A stretch of DNA of 64,000 nt from UBA4744 sp963718995. Lineage in GTDB: Bacteria; Actinomycetota; Acidimicrobiia; Spongiisociales; UBA4744. Of this stretch, positions 17,939-27,628 are shown piece after piece. The notes under the pieces were generated by a model, which saw nothing but the letters and a program-made list of their open reading frames with translations, searched no databases and was not told where the DNA came from. The stretch is taken from contig CAVRAP010000020.1 of the NCBI GenBank assembly GCA_963718995.1, positions 566,664-630,663 of the forward strand. The letters run 5' to 3'. Made by a program: the position numbers and the translations under genes. Each line of letters starts with the position of its first letter. Position 1 is the stretch's first letter.

Positions 17939-18634
17939 ATGCACGTGGACACCATCGTTTCGGGCGTATATGAAGTTCCCGGTTACTCCCGTTCGTACAT
18001 CATCGACGGGGACGAGGGAGTGACGCTCATCGACACAGGTCTCCCCGGACGGCACAGAGCGATCATCGACGGCCTGGCCGCCATTGGACGGTCTCTGGCC
18101 AATGTTCGTGCCATTGCCGTCACCCACTCCCACTTCGATCATGTGGGGGGAGCCGCTGCCCTCAAACGTGAGACCACCGCTCCGCTATACGCCTCGGCGA
18201 TCGACGCTCCCGCCATTCGGGGGGACGAGGCATCGCCGCCCCCGCCGGCTCTCGATCGGGTCCCGTTCATCGAGTCGCTGCTTCGCCTCGTACCCCGATC
18301 TCGTAGCGTCGACGTTGATCAGTTCGTTGCCGAAGGCGACACCGGCTCTCTGCCGGAAGACCTGGCCGTTGTGGATACTCCCGGCCATACCCCGGGACAT
18401 GTATCGTTCCTGCTCGACCGCAGCGGCGGAGCCCTCTTCGTCGGCGACGCGGCCATGTCCACGAGGAACGGAGAGATCAAGCGCGGGTTCATGAATCGGT
18501 CCACACCCACGTTTGATGCCAGCCTGCGCCACATAGCCGAGTTCGATTTTGAGGTGGCGTTCTTCGGCCATTCCGGGCGGCTGGCCGGTTCGGCGGCGAC
18601 CGCTTTCAAACGTTTCGCCGCTGCGCTCGGATAA
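17939..18634 (+). CDS. MBL-fold metallo-hydrolase
   Basis: 231 residues. The metal-binding HxHxDH motif is THSHFDHVGG, with further ligands in VVDTPGHTPGHVSFLL and LFVGDAAMS, and a final FFGHSG histidine. This is the glyoxalase-II/lactonase-like branch of the metallo-beta-lactamase fold; the substrate cannot be told. The ATG at 17939 is chosen because the domain begins right after it (DTIVSGVYEV). It lies 37 bases after the lipoprotein gene. Confidence 0.88.
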   Translation: MHVDTIVSGVYEVPGYSRSYIIDGDEGVTLIDTGLPGRHRAIIDGLAAIGRSLANVRAIAVTHSHFDHVGGAAALKRETTAPLYASAIDAPAIRGDEASPPPPALDRVPFIESLLRLVPRSRSVDVDQFVAEGDTGSLPEDLAVVDTPGHTPGHVSFLLDRSGGALFVGDAAMSTRNGEIKRGFMNRSTPTFDASLRHIAEFDFEVAFFGHSGRLAGSAATAFKRFAAALG

Positions 18635-18686
18635 CCCGTTCTTCGGTCTCCGATGTCCGATCGTCGCCTGGCGCCCGGGTAGCGTC

Positions 18687-19217
18687 TCAGGGCAGGTAGG
18701 TCTGGGTGCCACCGATGACCGTGTCACCGTTCAGCACGAGGGTCATGGGTAGGTCACCGGGAACGATCCCATAGAAACCAGAGGTATCGACCGAACCGGA
18801 CAGCACCGCCTCGAACTCGGCAGCCGAAACGGGCGAGTCGGTCAAGCCCCCCGAAGCATCGAATCCGACCATGACGAACTCGGCGTCATCGACCACCGTG
18901 AGTTCACGCTCGTCGGTCTGGTCGGGATTCAGAATGAAGAAGTCGTTGGGCAGGTCCTCGTCGGCGCCGATGATGCCGGCTTGGCGAGCGGCGGTCAAGG
19001 CTTCATCGCCGGTCAGCAATTGAGCGGGATCGAAGACCAGGGTGCCGTCGGTGAGGCTCTGGACAAACCCGAATTGGTCCGTGGCTTGTGCAGCCGCGGT
19101 CGTGGAAATGGTGGGGACAGGTTGCGTCGTCGTGGTCGTATCGCTCTGCGCACAGGCAGCGAGGGCGAGGCCGGCCACCATCAAGATCGAATAGACGGCT
19201 TTGCGTCGCGCAAGCAT
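18687..19217 (-). CDS. Predicted lipoprotein with Thr-rich linker
   Basis: 176 residues; ATG with AAGGAAGAA upstream. The signal peptide ends in LALAACAQ, followed by a Thr-rich spacer (DTTTTTQPVPTISTT). The mature domain contains LVFDPAQLLTGDEALTAARQ and a C-terminal TLVLNGDTVIGG. No known domain. It diverges from the lipoprotein at 19385, with 167 bases between them. Confidence 0.75.
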   Translation of the reverse strand: MLARRKAVYSILMVAGLALAACAQSDTTTTTQPVPTISTTAAAQATDQFGFVQSLTDGTLVFDPAQLLTGDEALTAARQAGIIGADEDLPNDFFILNPDQTDERELTVVDDAEFVMVGFDASGGLTDSPVSAAEFEAVLSGSVDTSGFYGIVPGDLPMTLVLNGDTVIGGTQTYLP

Positions 19218-19384
19218 GGTGTTGTTCTTCCTTCTAGTTCGAGCGGGCAGGTCCCGCCTTGCCCATGAGACGTTCCGGCCGGACAAGCAGTTCCCGACAA
19301 GTTTCGACCATCTCGGACTCCGAGATGGTCCGCGCAACATAGGATGGTCGCGCACCGGCAAGCGGAGAGAGGGAGCGCAGTCTG

Positions 19385-20119
19385 ATGCGGTTTGTCTGGT
19401 TGGTTCTGTTCCTAATCGCGGCGTCGTGCTCGACGCCCGGTGAGTCCGGACAGGCCCCCACCTCACCATCGACCACCCAACCGGCAGGCCCGGCCGGATC
19501 AGAACCCGTCACGACTGCCACCTCAACGCCAACAACCTCCGCCGACCCGGAGTGCACCGAACGTGAAGGCGTGCTGTACAACACCAGGGGGTTCGTTTGT
19601 CCGCCGCATATGAAACCCGGGCGATTCTTCAGCGACGTCATCGGGTATTTGCCGGGGACCTACTCGACCCAACTCTTCGAACCGGGCTTCACCTTCACCC
19701 AGGAGGTGACTTTCCAATCAGGCGGCGAGAATATCGAGCTGGTGGCAATCGAGGAAACGAACACCCGTGCTCTGTACGCCTTTGCTCCCGACCCGGCCGG
19801 TGAATTGTTGGTGTTTCCATTCGATTCTCTCCCGTGGGTACAGGACCTGGAGGCGTCGGCGGTTGAATATTGGGGTGCCTCCGGAACCCAGATCGATTTC
19901 ACCGTGGATGATTGCCCGGCCGTCGGCTGTCTCATCAATATCTCGAGCTTCGTTGAGGCATACGGGTGGATCGATGGGGCCCGGGTGAGGTTGTTGATCA
20001 TCGATGTAGCGGGTGGACCGATCGGTTTGGAGATCGCTACCGATGCATCGCGATTCGATCAATACTGGTCCGAGGTCGCAGAACCGATCCTGGCGTCGAT
20101 CGAATTCACCGACGGATGA
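19385..20119 (+). CDS. Predicted lipoprotein of unknown function
   Basis: 244 residues; ATG preceded by GAGGGAG. The signal peptide MRFVWLVLFLIAASC ends in the lipidated cysteine. A Ser/Thr/Pro linker of about 40 residues follows, then a beta-rich domain with Cys pairs (ECTEREG, FVCPPH, DDCPAVGC). No family is recognised. It converges on the interrupted cyclase gene. Confidence 0.72.
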   Translation: MRFVWLVLFLIAASCSTPGESGQAPTSPSTTQPAGPAGSEPVTTATSTPTTSADPECTEREGVLYNTRGFVCPPHMKPGRFFSDVIGYLPGTYSTQLFEPGFTFTQEVTFQSGGENIELVAIEETNTRALYAFAPDPAGELLVFPFDSLPWVQDLEASAVEYWGASGTQIDFTVDDCPAVGCLINISSFVEAYGWIDGARVRLLIIDVAGGPIGLEIATDASRFDQYWSEVAEPILASIEFTDG

Positions 20120-20164
20120 GCGGGCGCCTGCCGGGGTTGCGAAGGCCAACGCTGCAGGCCGGTG

Positions 20165-22809
20165 TCATGGAGAAGGAACTTCAACTACCCGTATGGAGCC
20201 TGCCCCGTCGACCACTACGACCAGGCGACCGGAGACGGCCAAGAACTCCGCCGGTCCTTCATTCGCCGCCCGCATGATCACATTCCCGGAATCGAGAGCT
20301 ACGGCTATCACGGTTCCATTTTCGGTCCCGTAGAAACCAACACCGTTGTCGATCACGGGTCCGACGCTCGGTTGATCCTCCGGAATCTCGAGCCGCTTTT
20401 CGTCGAGATCCGGGTCGAGTGCCACCAGCCATCCCGGTTCGAGGTAGTACACCAGCTTGTCGACCACGGCGGGCGTACCGTTGATCAACACCGGATCGGA
20501 CCGCCGGGTTCCGTCCTTCCCATTCACGATATGCAGGAACCCCTCCGCATCGGTGATGAACAAAGTGACTTCGGTCCGCTGGCCGGTGGCTTCAACCCGG
20601 GTCACTTCCAGCGCAGTGAGGGACTCCACACGGCCGTCATATTCATTCGCCACCGTCCCGGCGCCGGTGAAGTATCGATTCGGCCACGCTTTCTGGTTCG
20701 GGTCATCGCTTCTGACCGCCAGGACATCACCGCGCGCATCACCCAGGTATAGATCGCCGTCGGCCGCCACCGGGGCGGTCGTGATCTGCTGGAGCCCGGT
20801 CAGTGGGTATTCGTCGGGCCGGGGTTCACACTGTGTGCCCGCCGAGATGTCGACCTCGTACAGGAACCCGGAACCTCCGGCGCCCAGCATGATCGTCCGG
20901 TTGACCACCGTCGGCGGCCCCGGTTCGAGAAAACCGAACGAGCACCGTAGCCGCTCTTCACCCGACAACGACAACCCGAACAGCCGGTACCCGGCGCGGG
21001 TAGTCACATAGACGACGCCTCCCGAGACCAGCGGAGGATGATCGATCGGACCCAGCGCATCGAAACGCCAGAGTTCGTCGCCCGACTCGATATCCATGGC
21101 CCGGAGAATGCCTTCGGCAGTTGCGACATACACAACATCGCCGTCGATGGCGAGGCCCGAAGAGGGCGCTCCCAGGGACTCTTCCCATACCGGCACTCCG
21201 ACCGGATCCGGGACGGAGGCATTTTCCGGCAGCGTTGTCGAGTCATTGGTGGCCGTGGTGGTGGTACTCGACTGCTGCGGGACCACGACGATCGCCACAA
21301 TGGCTCCAGCGGCCAGCAACCCGGCAATGAGCGCCCGTCGTTTCGACGGCCGGCGAGGCGGTTCGGCGCCCAGGTCGAGTTCATGGATCCGTTCGGGTAT
21401 CCCGATCCCCTTGAGGCGGCGCTGACCCAAATCGGTCGTGGTTACCCCGGCTGCCTGGAGATGGTGGCGCAGCAGGTCGAGCGTGGTCTGTGAGATGAGT
21501 ACATCACCACCGCGGGCCAGGGTGAGAATCCGGCCCGTCCGATTGACCGGCGGTCCGAAGTAGTCGCCCTCCCGTTCGTCGGCGATTCCCGTGTGAATGG
21601 CCATGCCGACTCGCAGCGCTCCCAGTTCACCCCAATCCTCTGCTGCAAGCGTCTGCTGCGCCTCGAGCGCTGCATCCACCGCTTGCATGGGGCGTGCAAA
21701 TGCTGCGGAGAAGCTGTCACCACCGGTGGCGAAAATGTAGCCGTGGTGCTTCTGAATCGCTCCTTTCACTACGGCATCGTGAAGCGGGCGGATGTGTCTG
21801 GCGATGTGGGCAATGACGGTCTGGGCGATGAGCCGACCACGGTGACGGCGGCCAGGGTGGCAGTGCGATCACGCTGGGCACTCCGTTTGCGACGGCCAAT
21901 GGCGGTTCGCTGACGATCAATACTGACGGTACGTACAGCTACACGCCGCCGGCGCTGGGCAGTGTGCCGCCTGCGGGCCTGACGGAAGTCTTTAATTACA
22001 CCATCACCGATGCGGATGGCGATCCGAGTTCCTCGACGCTGACCATTACGGTGAGCGACTCTGACTTGCTGCCGGTGGCGGCTGTGGATACCAACACGGC
22101 CACTGAAGGCGGTGCGGATGTGTCTGGCGATGTGCTGGGCAATGACGGTCTGGGCGATGAGCCGACCACGGTGACGGCGGCGGACCAGGGTGGCAGTGCG
22201 ATCACGCTGGGCACTCCGTTTGCGACGGCCAATGGTGGTTCGCTGACGATCAATACTGACGGTACGTACAGCTACACGCCGCCGGCGCTGGGCAGTGTGC
22301 CGCCTGCGGGCCTGACGGAAGTCTTTAATTACACCATCACCGATGCGGATGGCGATCCGAGTTCCTCGACGCTGACCATTACGGTGAGCGACTCTGACTT
22401 GCTGCCGGTGGCGGCTGTGGATACCAACACGGCCACTGAAGGCGGTGCGGATGTGTCTGGCGATGTGCTGGGCAATGACGGTCTGGGCGATGAGCCGACC
22501 ACGGTGACGGCGGCGGACCAGGGTGGCAGTGCGATCACGCTGGGCACTCCGTTTGCGACGGCCAATGGTGGTTCGCTGACGATCAATACTGACGGTACGT
22601 ACAGCTACACGCCGCCGGCGCTGGGCAGTGTGCCGCCTGCGGGCCTGACGGAAGTCTTTAATTACACCATCACCGATGCGGATGGCGATCCGAGTTCCTT
22701 GCCGGGCCAGCGCTTCGCGCATGACTCCAGGATGGCGATCCCACAGGCGGGCGCTGTCCTCGATGTCGGTGAACAGAAATGTGACTGTTCCACTCGGCCG
22801 CTCTGCCAC
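20165..22809 (-). pseudogene. Class III cyclase / PQQ-like beta-propeller gene interrupted by a 920-bp insertion
   Basis: The N-terminal part (GTG at 22809, AGGAGG upstream) encodes VAERPSGTVTFLFTDIEDS and ends at EALAR near 22700. The rest resumes at 21779 with HDAVVKGAIQKHHGYIF, TGGDSF and the remaining cyclase, then a transmembrane helix (ALIAGLLAAGAIVAIVVV) and a PQQ/WD-like propeller. Removing bases 21780-22699 rejoins codon CA|C exactly and gives an uninterrupted 574-residue protein. The intact protein would be a cytoplasmic cyclase anchored by one helix to an external propeller sensor. As assembled it is broken: the insert is not a multiple of three. It may be a real disruption or an assembly chimera. 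Confidence 0.8.
21780..22699 (+). repeat. Inserted block of 333-bp VCBS/adhesin-like tandem repeats
   Basis: About 2.75 copies of a 333-base unit with identical copies at a spacing of exactly 333. On the plus strand each encodes a VCBS/RTX-adhesin-type domain (SLTINTDGTYSYTPPALG, EVFNYTITDADGDPSS, EGGADVSGDVLGNDGLG). The first partial copy has small deletions (3 and 4 bases). Base and codon use (GCG, CTG, ATT) differ from the neighbours and resemble large proteobacterial adhesins. No start codon, stop, signal peptide or terminal inverted repeat belongs to it. The borders share only TG with the target. Confidence 0.8.
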
Positions 22810-22901
22810 AACCCTCCTTTGCTGATCGAAACATACTGTGAGGGGGTCACTGAGCGGAGGTTCTCGGTCGCAAGACACCAAAGAGGCCGCCAACGTCACC
22901 G

Positions 22902-23138
22902 GTGGAGATCATCCCGCCCCGCAGGCATCAAGATGCCCCCCCTGCCGCCGTTAGGGTTTGCTCCATCACCGAACCAGCGGACCGCAAAACCCGAAAACCC
23001 ACCCCGGCCGGTGTCGGCCTGATCTTCGGCGTTGCCATCGGAACCGTTCTCTTTGCGCTCAACGACAACGCAGTTTGGATCGGTCTGGGAACCGGCCTGG
23101 GCATCCTCCTCGGTGCCGGCTTCTCCAAGCGCACCTGA
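22902..23138 (+). CDS. Small two-helix membrane protein
   Basis: Up to 78 residues from a GTG; the start is uncertain because no ribosome site is visible and a TAGGGT box lies within the frame at about 22952. The C-terminal ~40 residues GVGLIFGVAIGTVLFALND and VWIGLGTGLGILLGAGF are two Gly-rich transmembrane helices. Such small proteins are common in actinobacteria and have no assigned role. Confidence 0.5.
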   Translation: MEIIPPRRHQDAPPAAVRVCSITEPADRKTRKPTPAGVGLIFGVAIGTVLFALNDNAVWIGLGTGLGILLGAGFSKRT

Positions 23139-23174
23139 CTACCAGCCTGAGGGGCATCCGGTACGCTTCATTGC

Positions 23175-23827
23175 ATGGACCGCCCCCGCATCGATCCGGT
23201 CGCCTGGACACCTCCTCCCGATCAGGGGCTCACCGGCAGCTATGAGTCGAACGCCCTCCTGGCGGCGGTGCGCCGCGTCCCGGTCCCGGGAAGGGGACCC
23301 GAAGACGTCGCCGTCGACAAGAGCGGCCGCGTTATCTACGGCCTCGATGACGGCAGGGTGATGAGCTCAGCCCCCGACGGTTCCGACCATCGCTTGATAG
23401 CAGATACAGGTGGAAGACCCCTGGGCGTTGAGATCCACCCCGACGGCCGGCTGATTGTGTGCGACGCCAATCTGGGACTGCCGGCCATCGGCGACGCTCG
23501 TGTTGAGGTGCTGGCCGACGGCTACGAGGGAGTGCCCTTTCGGTTTACCAACAATGCGGCGATCGGCGATGACGGGTCGATCTACTTCACCGACACGTCA
23601 CGACGGTTTCGCCTTGCGTACTACCGGGACGATCTGTTCGAGCATTCGAATACCGGAAGGCTGTTCCGTCGCCTGTCGTCGGCTTCGACGAGGAGTCGGG
23701 TGCCGTAATCCACAACCTCCAGGATCCCGCCGGCGGCTACGCCCCGATCACCTCGGTACGGGAACACGAAGGCCATCTCTGGCTCGGAAGCCTCACCGAA
23801 CCGGCGGTTGCCACCATTCGCCTGTGA
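23175..23827 (+). pseudogene. Strictosidine-synthase-like / SMP-30 beta-propeller gene with internal deletion
   Basis: The first ~163 codons encode a good N-terminus (VPVPGRGPEDVAVDKSGRV, NNAAIGDDGSIYFTDTS, DDLFEHSNTGRLFR). Then, in a different frame, the normal C-terminus appears: GFDEESGAVIHNLQ, SVREHEGHLWLGSLTE and a stop at 23827. The middle of the propeller, roughly 110-130 residues in relatives, is missing near 23665-23680. Both ends are conserved, so this is a deletion within one gene rather than two genes. The family contains lactonase-like and strictosidine-synthase-like hydrolases. Confidence 0.7.
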
Positions 23828-23846
23828 GTGGCCCCGTCCGGCTCGA

Positions 23847-24995
23847 TCATTGCCGGTCGAGGGCCTCCCGGAGGGCGCTCAACAGCAGCACCACGTTCTC
23901 GGGTCGGCTGTTGAAGCCCATCAACCCGACCCGCCACACTCGTCCGGCCAGTTCACCAAGGCCACCGGCGATCTCAATGTTGTATTCATTGAGCAAATGT
24001 CCGGAGACGGCCTTGGCATCAACTCCGTCCGGCACCCGCACTGTGGTCAGACTTGCCAGCCGATAGTCCCGGTCGACGTGACAACCCAACCCGATCCCGG
24101 CCAGACCCTCCCAGAACAGCTCGGCGGTGGCCCGGTGACGCGCCCAGCGCTGCTCGAGGCCCTCTTCGGCTACCAGGCGCAGAGCTTCGCGCAGTGCGTA
24201 GTTCATGTTGATGGGCGCCGTGTGGTGATAGGTGCGCTCACTCCCCCAGTACTTGCCTACGAGCGACAGGTCGAGGTACCAATTGGGCACCTTGGTGGTT
24301 CGATTCGCCAGCTTCTCGACCGCCCGGGGACCGAACGTGAGCGGCGCGATCCCGGGTGGACAGCTGAGGCATTTCTGACTGCCGCTGTACGCCATGTCCA
24401 CGCCCCATTCGTCGAGAAAGAGCGGCACACCGCCCAGACTCGTGACGCTGTCGACGAGAAGCAAGGTGTTGAACTCGCGACACAGTTCGCCAACACCTTC
24501 CAGCGGCTGCCGGGCACCGGTCGAGGTCTCGGCATGTACCAGGGCCAGGATGGCGGGACGGTGTTCTTTTAACCCGGCCCGCAGGTCGTCGAGGCTGAAC
24601 ACCTCTCCCCAGGGCTTTTCCATACTGCGCACGTCGCCGCCGTAGCGGCCGGCCATATCGACCAGCCGCAAGCCGAAGTATCCGTTGACGCCAACCAGCA
24701 CGACGTCACCGGGCTCCACGGTATTTGCGAGGGTCGCCTCCATCGCGGCGCTGCCCGTGCCGCTGACCGGAATGGTGAGCTGGTTATCGGTCTGCCATGC
24801 GTACCGCAGCAGTTCCTGGGTTTCGTTCATCAACCCGATGAACGCCGGGTCGAGGTGTCCCACCTGCCGCATGCTCAGCGCCTGCAGCACTCGCGGGTGG
24901 GCGTTGGAGGGGCCGGGACCCAGCAAGAGTCGGGGAGGTAGGTCCAGTTGGCCGGTCTCCAGGCGGTGGGATTCGTCGACGGGTAGATGGTTCAC
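23847..24995 (-). CDS. Alanine/serine-glyoxylate aminotransferase family protein
   Basis: 382 residues; GTG preceded by TAGGAGCAG. A class V PLP aminotransferase: RLLLGPGPSNAHPRVLQ at the N-terminus, SGTGSAAMEA phosphate-binding segment, LLVDSVTSLGGVPLFLDEW with the PLP-ring aspartate, and the Schiff-base lysine in YSGSQKCLSCPPG. This pattern and length fit alanine-glyoxylate/serine-glyoxylate aminotransferases, which detoxify glyoxylate or act in serine metabolism. It is 34 bases downstream of the siderophore-interacting protein gene. Confidence 0.9.
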   Translation of the reverse strand: MNHLPVDESHRLETGQLDLPPRLLLGPGPSNAHPRVLQALSMRQVGHLDPAFIGLMNETQELLRYAWQTDNQLTIPVSGTGSAAMEATLANTVEPGDVVLVGVNGYFGLRLVDMAGRYGGDVRSMEKPWGEVFSLDDLRAGLKEHRPAILALVHAETSTGARQPLEGVGELCREFNTLLLVDSVTSLGGVPLFLDEWGVDMAYSGSQKCLSCPPGIAPLTFGPRAVEKLANRTTKVPNWYLDLSLVGKYWGSERTYHHTAPINMNYALREALRLVAEEGLEQRWARHRATAELFWEGLAGIGLGCHVDRDYRLASLTTVRVPDGVDAKAVSGHLLNEYNIEIAGGLGELAGRVWRVGLMGFNSRPENVVLLLSALREALDRQ

Positions 24996-25029
24996 GGTTT
25001 TCTGCTCCTAAGAGTTAGACGGGGATCTT

Positions 25030-25812
25030 TCAACGGGCATGTTTCCAATAGCCGCGCACCGTCGCCTGGTCGCGGGGTAGTTGACGGTCGTCGAAGAGGT
25101 GACGGCGGATAGCGTGCATGGAGGCGGCTTCGCCGGCGATCCACACGCGAACCCCCGGATCGACGTCGGCCGCCCGAATGGCTGCGATGAGTGCGTCGCC
25201 CGGGAGAGATCCGGGTGGCCGGTCGTGCCACGCAACCGTTGCCCGGGGATGCCCGGGCAACGCGAGGCGGGCGTCCGGGTGGGCAACTTCGACATGGACC
25301 TGAACGGCGGTGTCGGCGGGAAGAACCTCGAGCAGCTGGCTCATCGCCGGAAGGGCCGTCTCATCGCCTGCGAGGAGAAAAGATCCGGCGGTTCCGTCGA
25401 TGGCGTAGCCCCGTCCCGGCCCGGAGATCGCGACAGGATCACCCGGGCTTGCCTCCTGGACCCACCCCGAGACCGTGCCCCCGGGGTGGATAACAATCTC
25501 GAGATCGAGTTCGAGGGTTTCGGGGTCGAAGCGACGCGGGGTGAACGTCCGAATGATCGGCCGGCTTCCATCGGCCAAGAGGAACTCGTTTCCGTTCCAT
25601 GCAGGTATGACGAGCCCGGTGTTTCCGGGCAGAGGCAGGAGCAAGCGGACACTGGCGGCCGGTTGATCAACGGCGAAACCTTCGAGATCCGGTCCGGTCA
25701 GCGTGAGCCCGGCCATGTGACGGGACAGGAGCTCCAGCCGACGGACCACCACCTTCCGGAAGTCTGGTGGTTGACGCCGGACCGTTAGGACCTGGCGGCT
25801 TGCTTCGCTCAT
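25030..25812 (-). CDS. Siderophore-interacting protein (flavin ferric-chelate reductase)
   Basis: 260 residues from the ATG at 25812. An FAD-binding barrel domain comes first (about 1-120, with flavin motif RTFTPRRFD) and then the SIP NAD(P)H domain (about 125-260, SFLLAGDETALPAMSQLLE and VRVWIAGEAASMHAIRRHL). These cytoplasmic enzymes release iron from ferric siderophores by reduction. No siderophore importer is adjacent; the only iron-related transporter in the window is the haem-type ABC system near 48 kb. Confidence 0.9.
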   Translation of the reverse strand: MSEASRQVLTVRRQPPDFRKVVVRRLELLSRHMAGLTLTGPDLEGFAVDQPAASVRLLLPLPGNTGLVIPAWNGNEFLLADGSRPIIRTFTPRRFDPETLELDLEIVIHPGGTVSGWVQEASPGDPVAISGPGRGYAIDGTAGSFLLAGDETALPAMSQLLEVLPADTAVQVHVEVAHPDARLALPGHPRATVAWHDRPPGSLPGDALIAAIRAADVDPGVRVWIAGEAASMHAIRRHLFDDRQLPRDQATVRGYWKHAR

Positions 25813-25901
25813 GATGATCGGGGCTTCACCATCGGAGCGTAGCGGCCCGGACACTCCATCCCGACCGAACGACGAGACCACCCCGAGCCGCGATTCAGGG
25901 G

Positions 25902-26729
25902 CTATCGGATGACCTCGATCGCGTCCGTGATCGCCCGGATCAATCCGAAAACATAGGCCCCGCCGAGTCCGATCAATCCCAGCATTCTGGCGATCGGCAA
26001 GTAGCGCCGCTCGTGCAGGCCGTTCCACCACCGCACCGCCGTGCCGACTGCGGCCACGACCACGAAGGACGACGCGATCAGCGGCGGATCACAATCGCAG
26101 GCTTGGTCCGAGAACAGGGCGAAAGGGACGATGAGAACTGCCACGCTGAGGCCGAGCGACGCCAGCACGGGATACGCGACCCGGACCGCCTTTCGGTCCG
26201 CTGGAGGCATCCGAAGGTTCAGGACCCCGAACAGCCAATCGATGAAGACACCAAAACCGACGAACAGCCCGAAGATCAAAGTCACGAGCAGAACCCCATT
26301 GCCAAGAATCGTGAAATCGATGTTGTCGGGATTGAGGATGTCCGAGGTGGCGCTCCCGACGGCGAAGAGCAACACCCCGAACGCGACACCGCGCCATTTC
26401 CCCGCTCTGTGCAACCAGGGGCGGAAAACCAAGTACAGGACCGCTCCCCCGACCCCGACGAAAAGACCAACGAATATCACCAGCCCGAGCGTTCCATCCA
26501 GGGTGATGCGCCCGACGGTGAACCCGGCTTCCGTCGTCCTGCCCCGGGCGGCGGGATTGGCGGCGCCGGCGATGCGCATGAACAAGCGCCCCCCGAAACC
26601 GCCGACCAGCAACCCGGTGATCAGCCCTGCGACGCCGCCGACCGAAATATGGCGGGCAAGACCGAGCGGTGAGTCGAAGGGGACCGACTCCTGCGCGCGA
26701 TAAGCGACAGCCGTGCTGTGCGGCTTCAC
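25902..26729 (-). CDS. Multipass membrane protein of unknown function
   Basis: 275 residues from a GTG with GGGAGGAACC upstream. About seven hydrophobic helices are visible (GGVAGLITGLLVGGFGGRLF, LGLVIFVGLFVGVGGAVLYL, VLLVTLIFGLFVGFGVFIDW and others). A CDCDPP motif lies on a loop near residue 215. No transporter or enzyme signature is recognised. Confidence 0.75.
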   Translation of the reverse strand: MKPHSTAVAYRAQESVPFDSPLGLARHISVGGVAGLITGLLVGGFGGRLFMRIAGAANPAARGRTTEAGFTVGRITLDGTLGLVIFVGLFVGVGGAVLYLVFRPWLHRAGKWRGVAFGVLLFAVGSATSDILNPDNIDFTILGNGVLLVTLIFGLFVGFGVFIDWLFGVLNLRMPPADRKAVRVAYPVLASLGLSVAVLIVPFALFSDQACDCDPPLIASSFVVVAAVGTAVRWWNGLHERRYLPIARMLGLIGLGGAYVFGLIRAITDAIEVIR

Positions 26730-26839
26730 GGTTCCTCCCTCTCTGAGGTGTCATGACGCTACTCGCCCCCGAGGGGTCACGGCGCTCAGATGGCTCTCAT
26801 TCTCAGGCGGCGCTGGATGGGTAGCGACGTTCGAGATGG

Positions 26840-27628
26840 TTAGCCGGCCACTCCGTAGATCTCTACTTCGATAGCCCCGGTATTGCCGCCCGTTGAGGTG
26901 TCGACGTCAAAGCGAATTACCCGGGCGACGGTGCTCAACGCTCCGATCGCCAAGCCCGGTCCGGCCGTATAAGGCCCGTGGGTCACACCGTCGATGGTGA
27001 CGGTGTACGTGTTGGCAATGGCGCTGCCGTCGCTCATCTCCCTGGAGCGAAATCCGACTCCGACGATCTCCAGCGCATCCCCAAGGTCTACCGCGATAAA
27101 GGCATCGTCTCCATCCCCCGCTGACGACCATTCAGTCCCAAGATCTCCGTCGATGGCGTTGGGGGCAGCAAACGCGTCAGAGAACTGCGACGAGAAATCA
27201 ACCACGGTCCCGTCGACGGCGAGATTGGGGCCGGGGGCACCCGTAGCGGCGGCTGCGGGTGTGATGAACGTCATGAGGTCGCTGCTGTACAAACGCCCGT
27301 CAATGCCAACGCCCTGCAGCCGGTAGTAATAGGTCGTTTCCGGATCCAGTCCGGCCATCACGGCCCGGTGGTCATCGTGGGCGCCTCCGCCCATGTCCTG
27401 GTCGGTTGAGAGAGACCCCAAGGCTTCGGTTGGCCCGTAGGAGACCGCACAGACGGCGTCGATGTTGGTGGCGACGGTGAGGCTCGCCGTCGTACCGGAC
27501 GAATCCGGTGTGATCGTCACGTCACCCTGTTGGATCTCGGAGAAGTCGCCAACATCGCCGGCTGCGGTACCGGCACAAGAGGCGAACAGGAAGGACGCGA
27601 CGAGGAGGGAGGCGAGGAGTTTGGCCAT
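26840..27628 (-). CDS. Secreted lipoprotein with F5/8 type C (discoidin)-like domain
   Basis: 262 residues from the ATG at 27628. Lipobox LFASCAG. Residues ~30-125 look like a fibronectin-III-type fold (TVATNIDAVCAVSYGPTEAL ... TYYYRLQGV). Residues ~140-262 match F5/8 type C/galactose-binding-like domains (NAIDGDLGTEWSSAGDGDDAF, IAVDLGDALEIVGVGFRSRE, RVIRFDVDTSTGG). Such domains bind sugars or surfaces; the ligand is unknown. Confidence 0.8.
   Translation of the reverse strand: MAKLLASLLVASFLFASCAGTAAGDVGDFSEIQQGDVTITPDSSGTTASLTVATNIDAVCAVSYGPTEALGSLSTDQDMGGGAHDDHRAVMAGLDPETTYYYRLQGVGIDGRLYSSDLMTFITPAAAATGAPGPNLAVDGTVVDFSSQFSDAFAAPNAIDGDLGTEWSSAGDGDDAFIAVDLGDALEIVGVGFRSREMSDGSAIANTYTVTIDGVTHGPYTAGPGLAIGALSTVARVIRFDVDTSTGGNTGAIEVEIYGVAG

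Noticed and set aside
21769..22899. A 376-codon minus-strand frame through the inserted repeats
   Set aside because: Its middle is Arg/His-rich antisense of the adhesin repeats; only its first ~37 codons from 22809 are real cyclase sequence.
21964..23022. A 352-codon plus-strand frame covering the VCBS-like repeats as an intact gene
   Set aside because: It has no proper start, signal or end: the repeats stop abruptly at 22699 and the rest is the antisense of the cyclase N-terminus.
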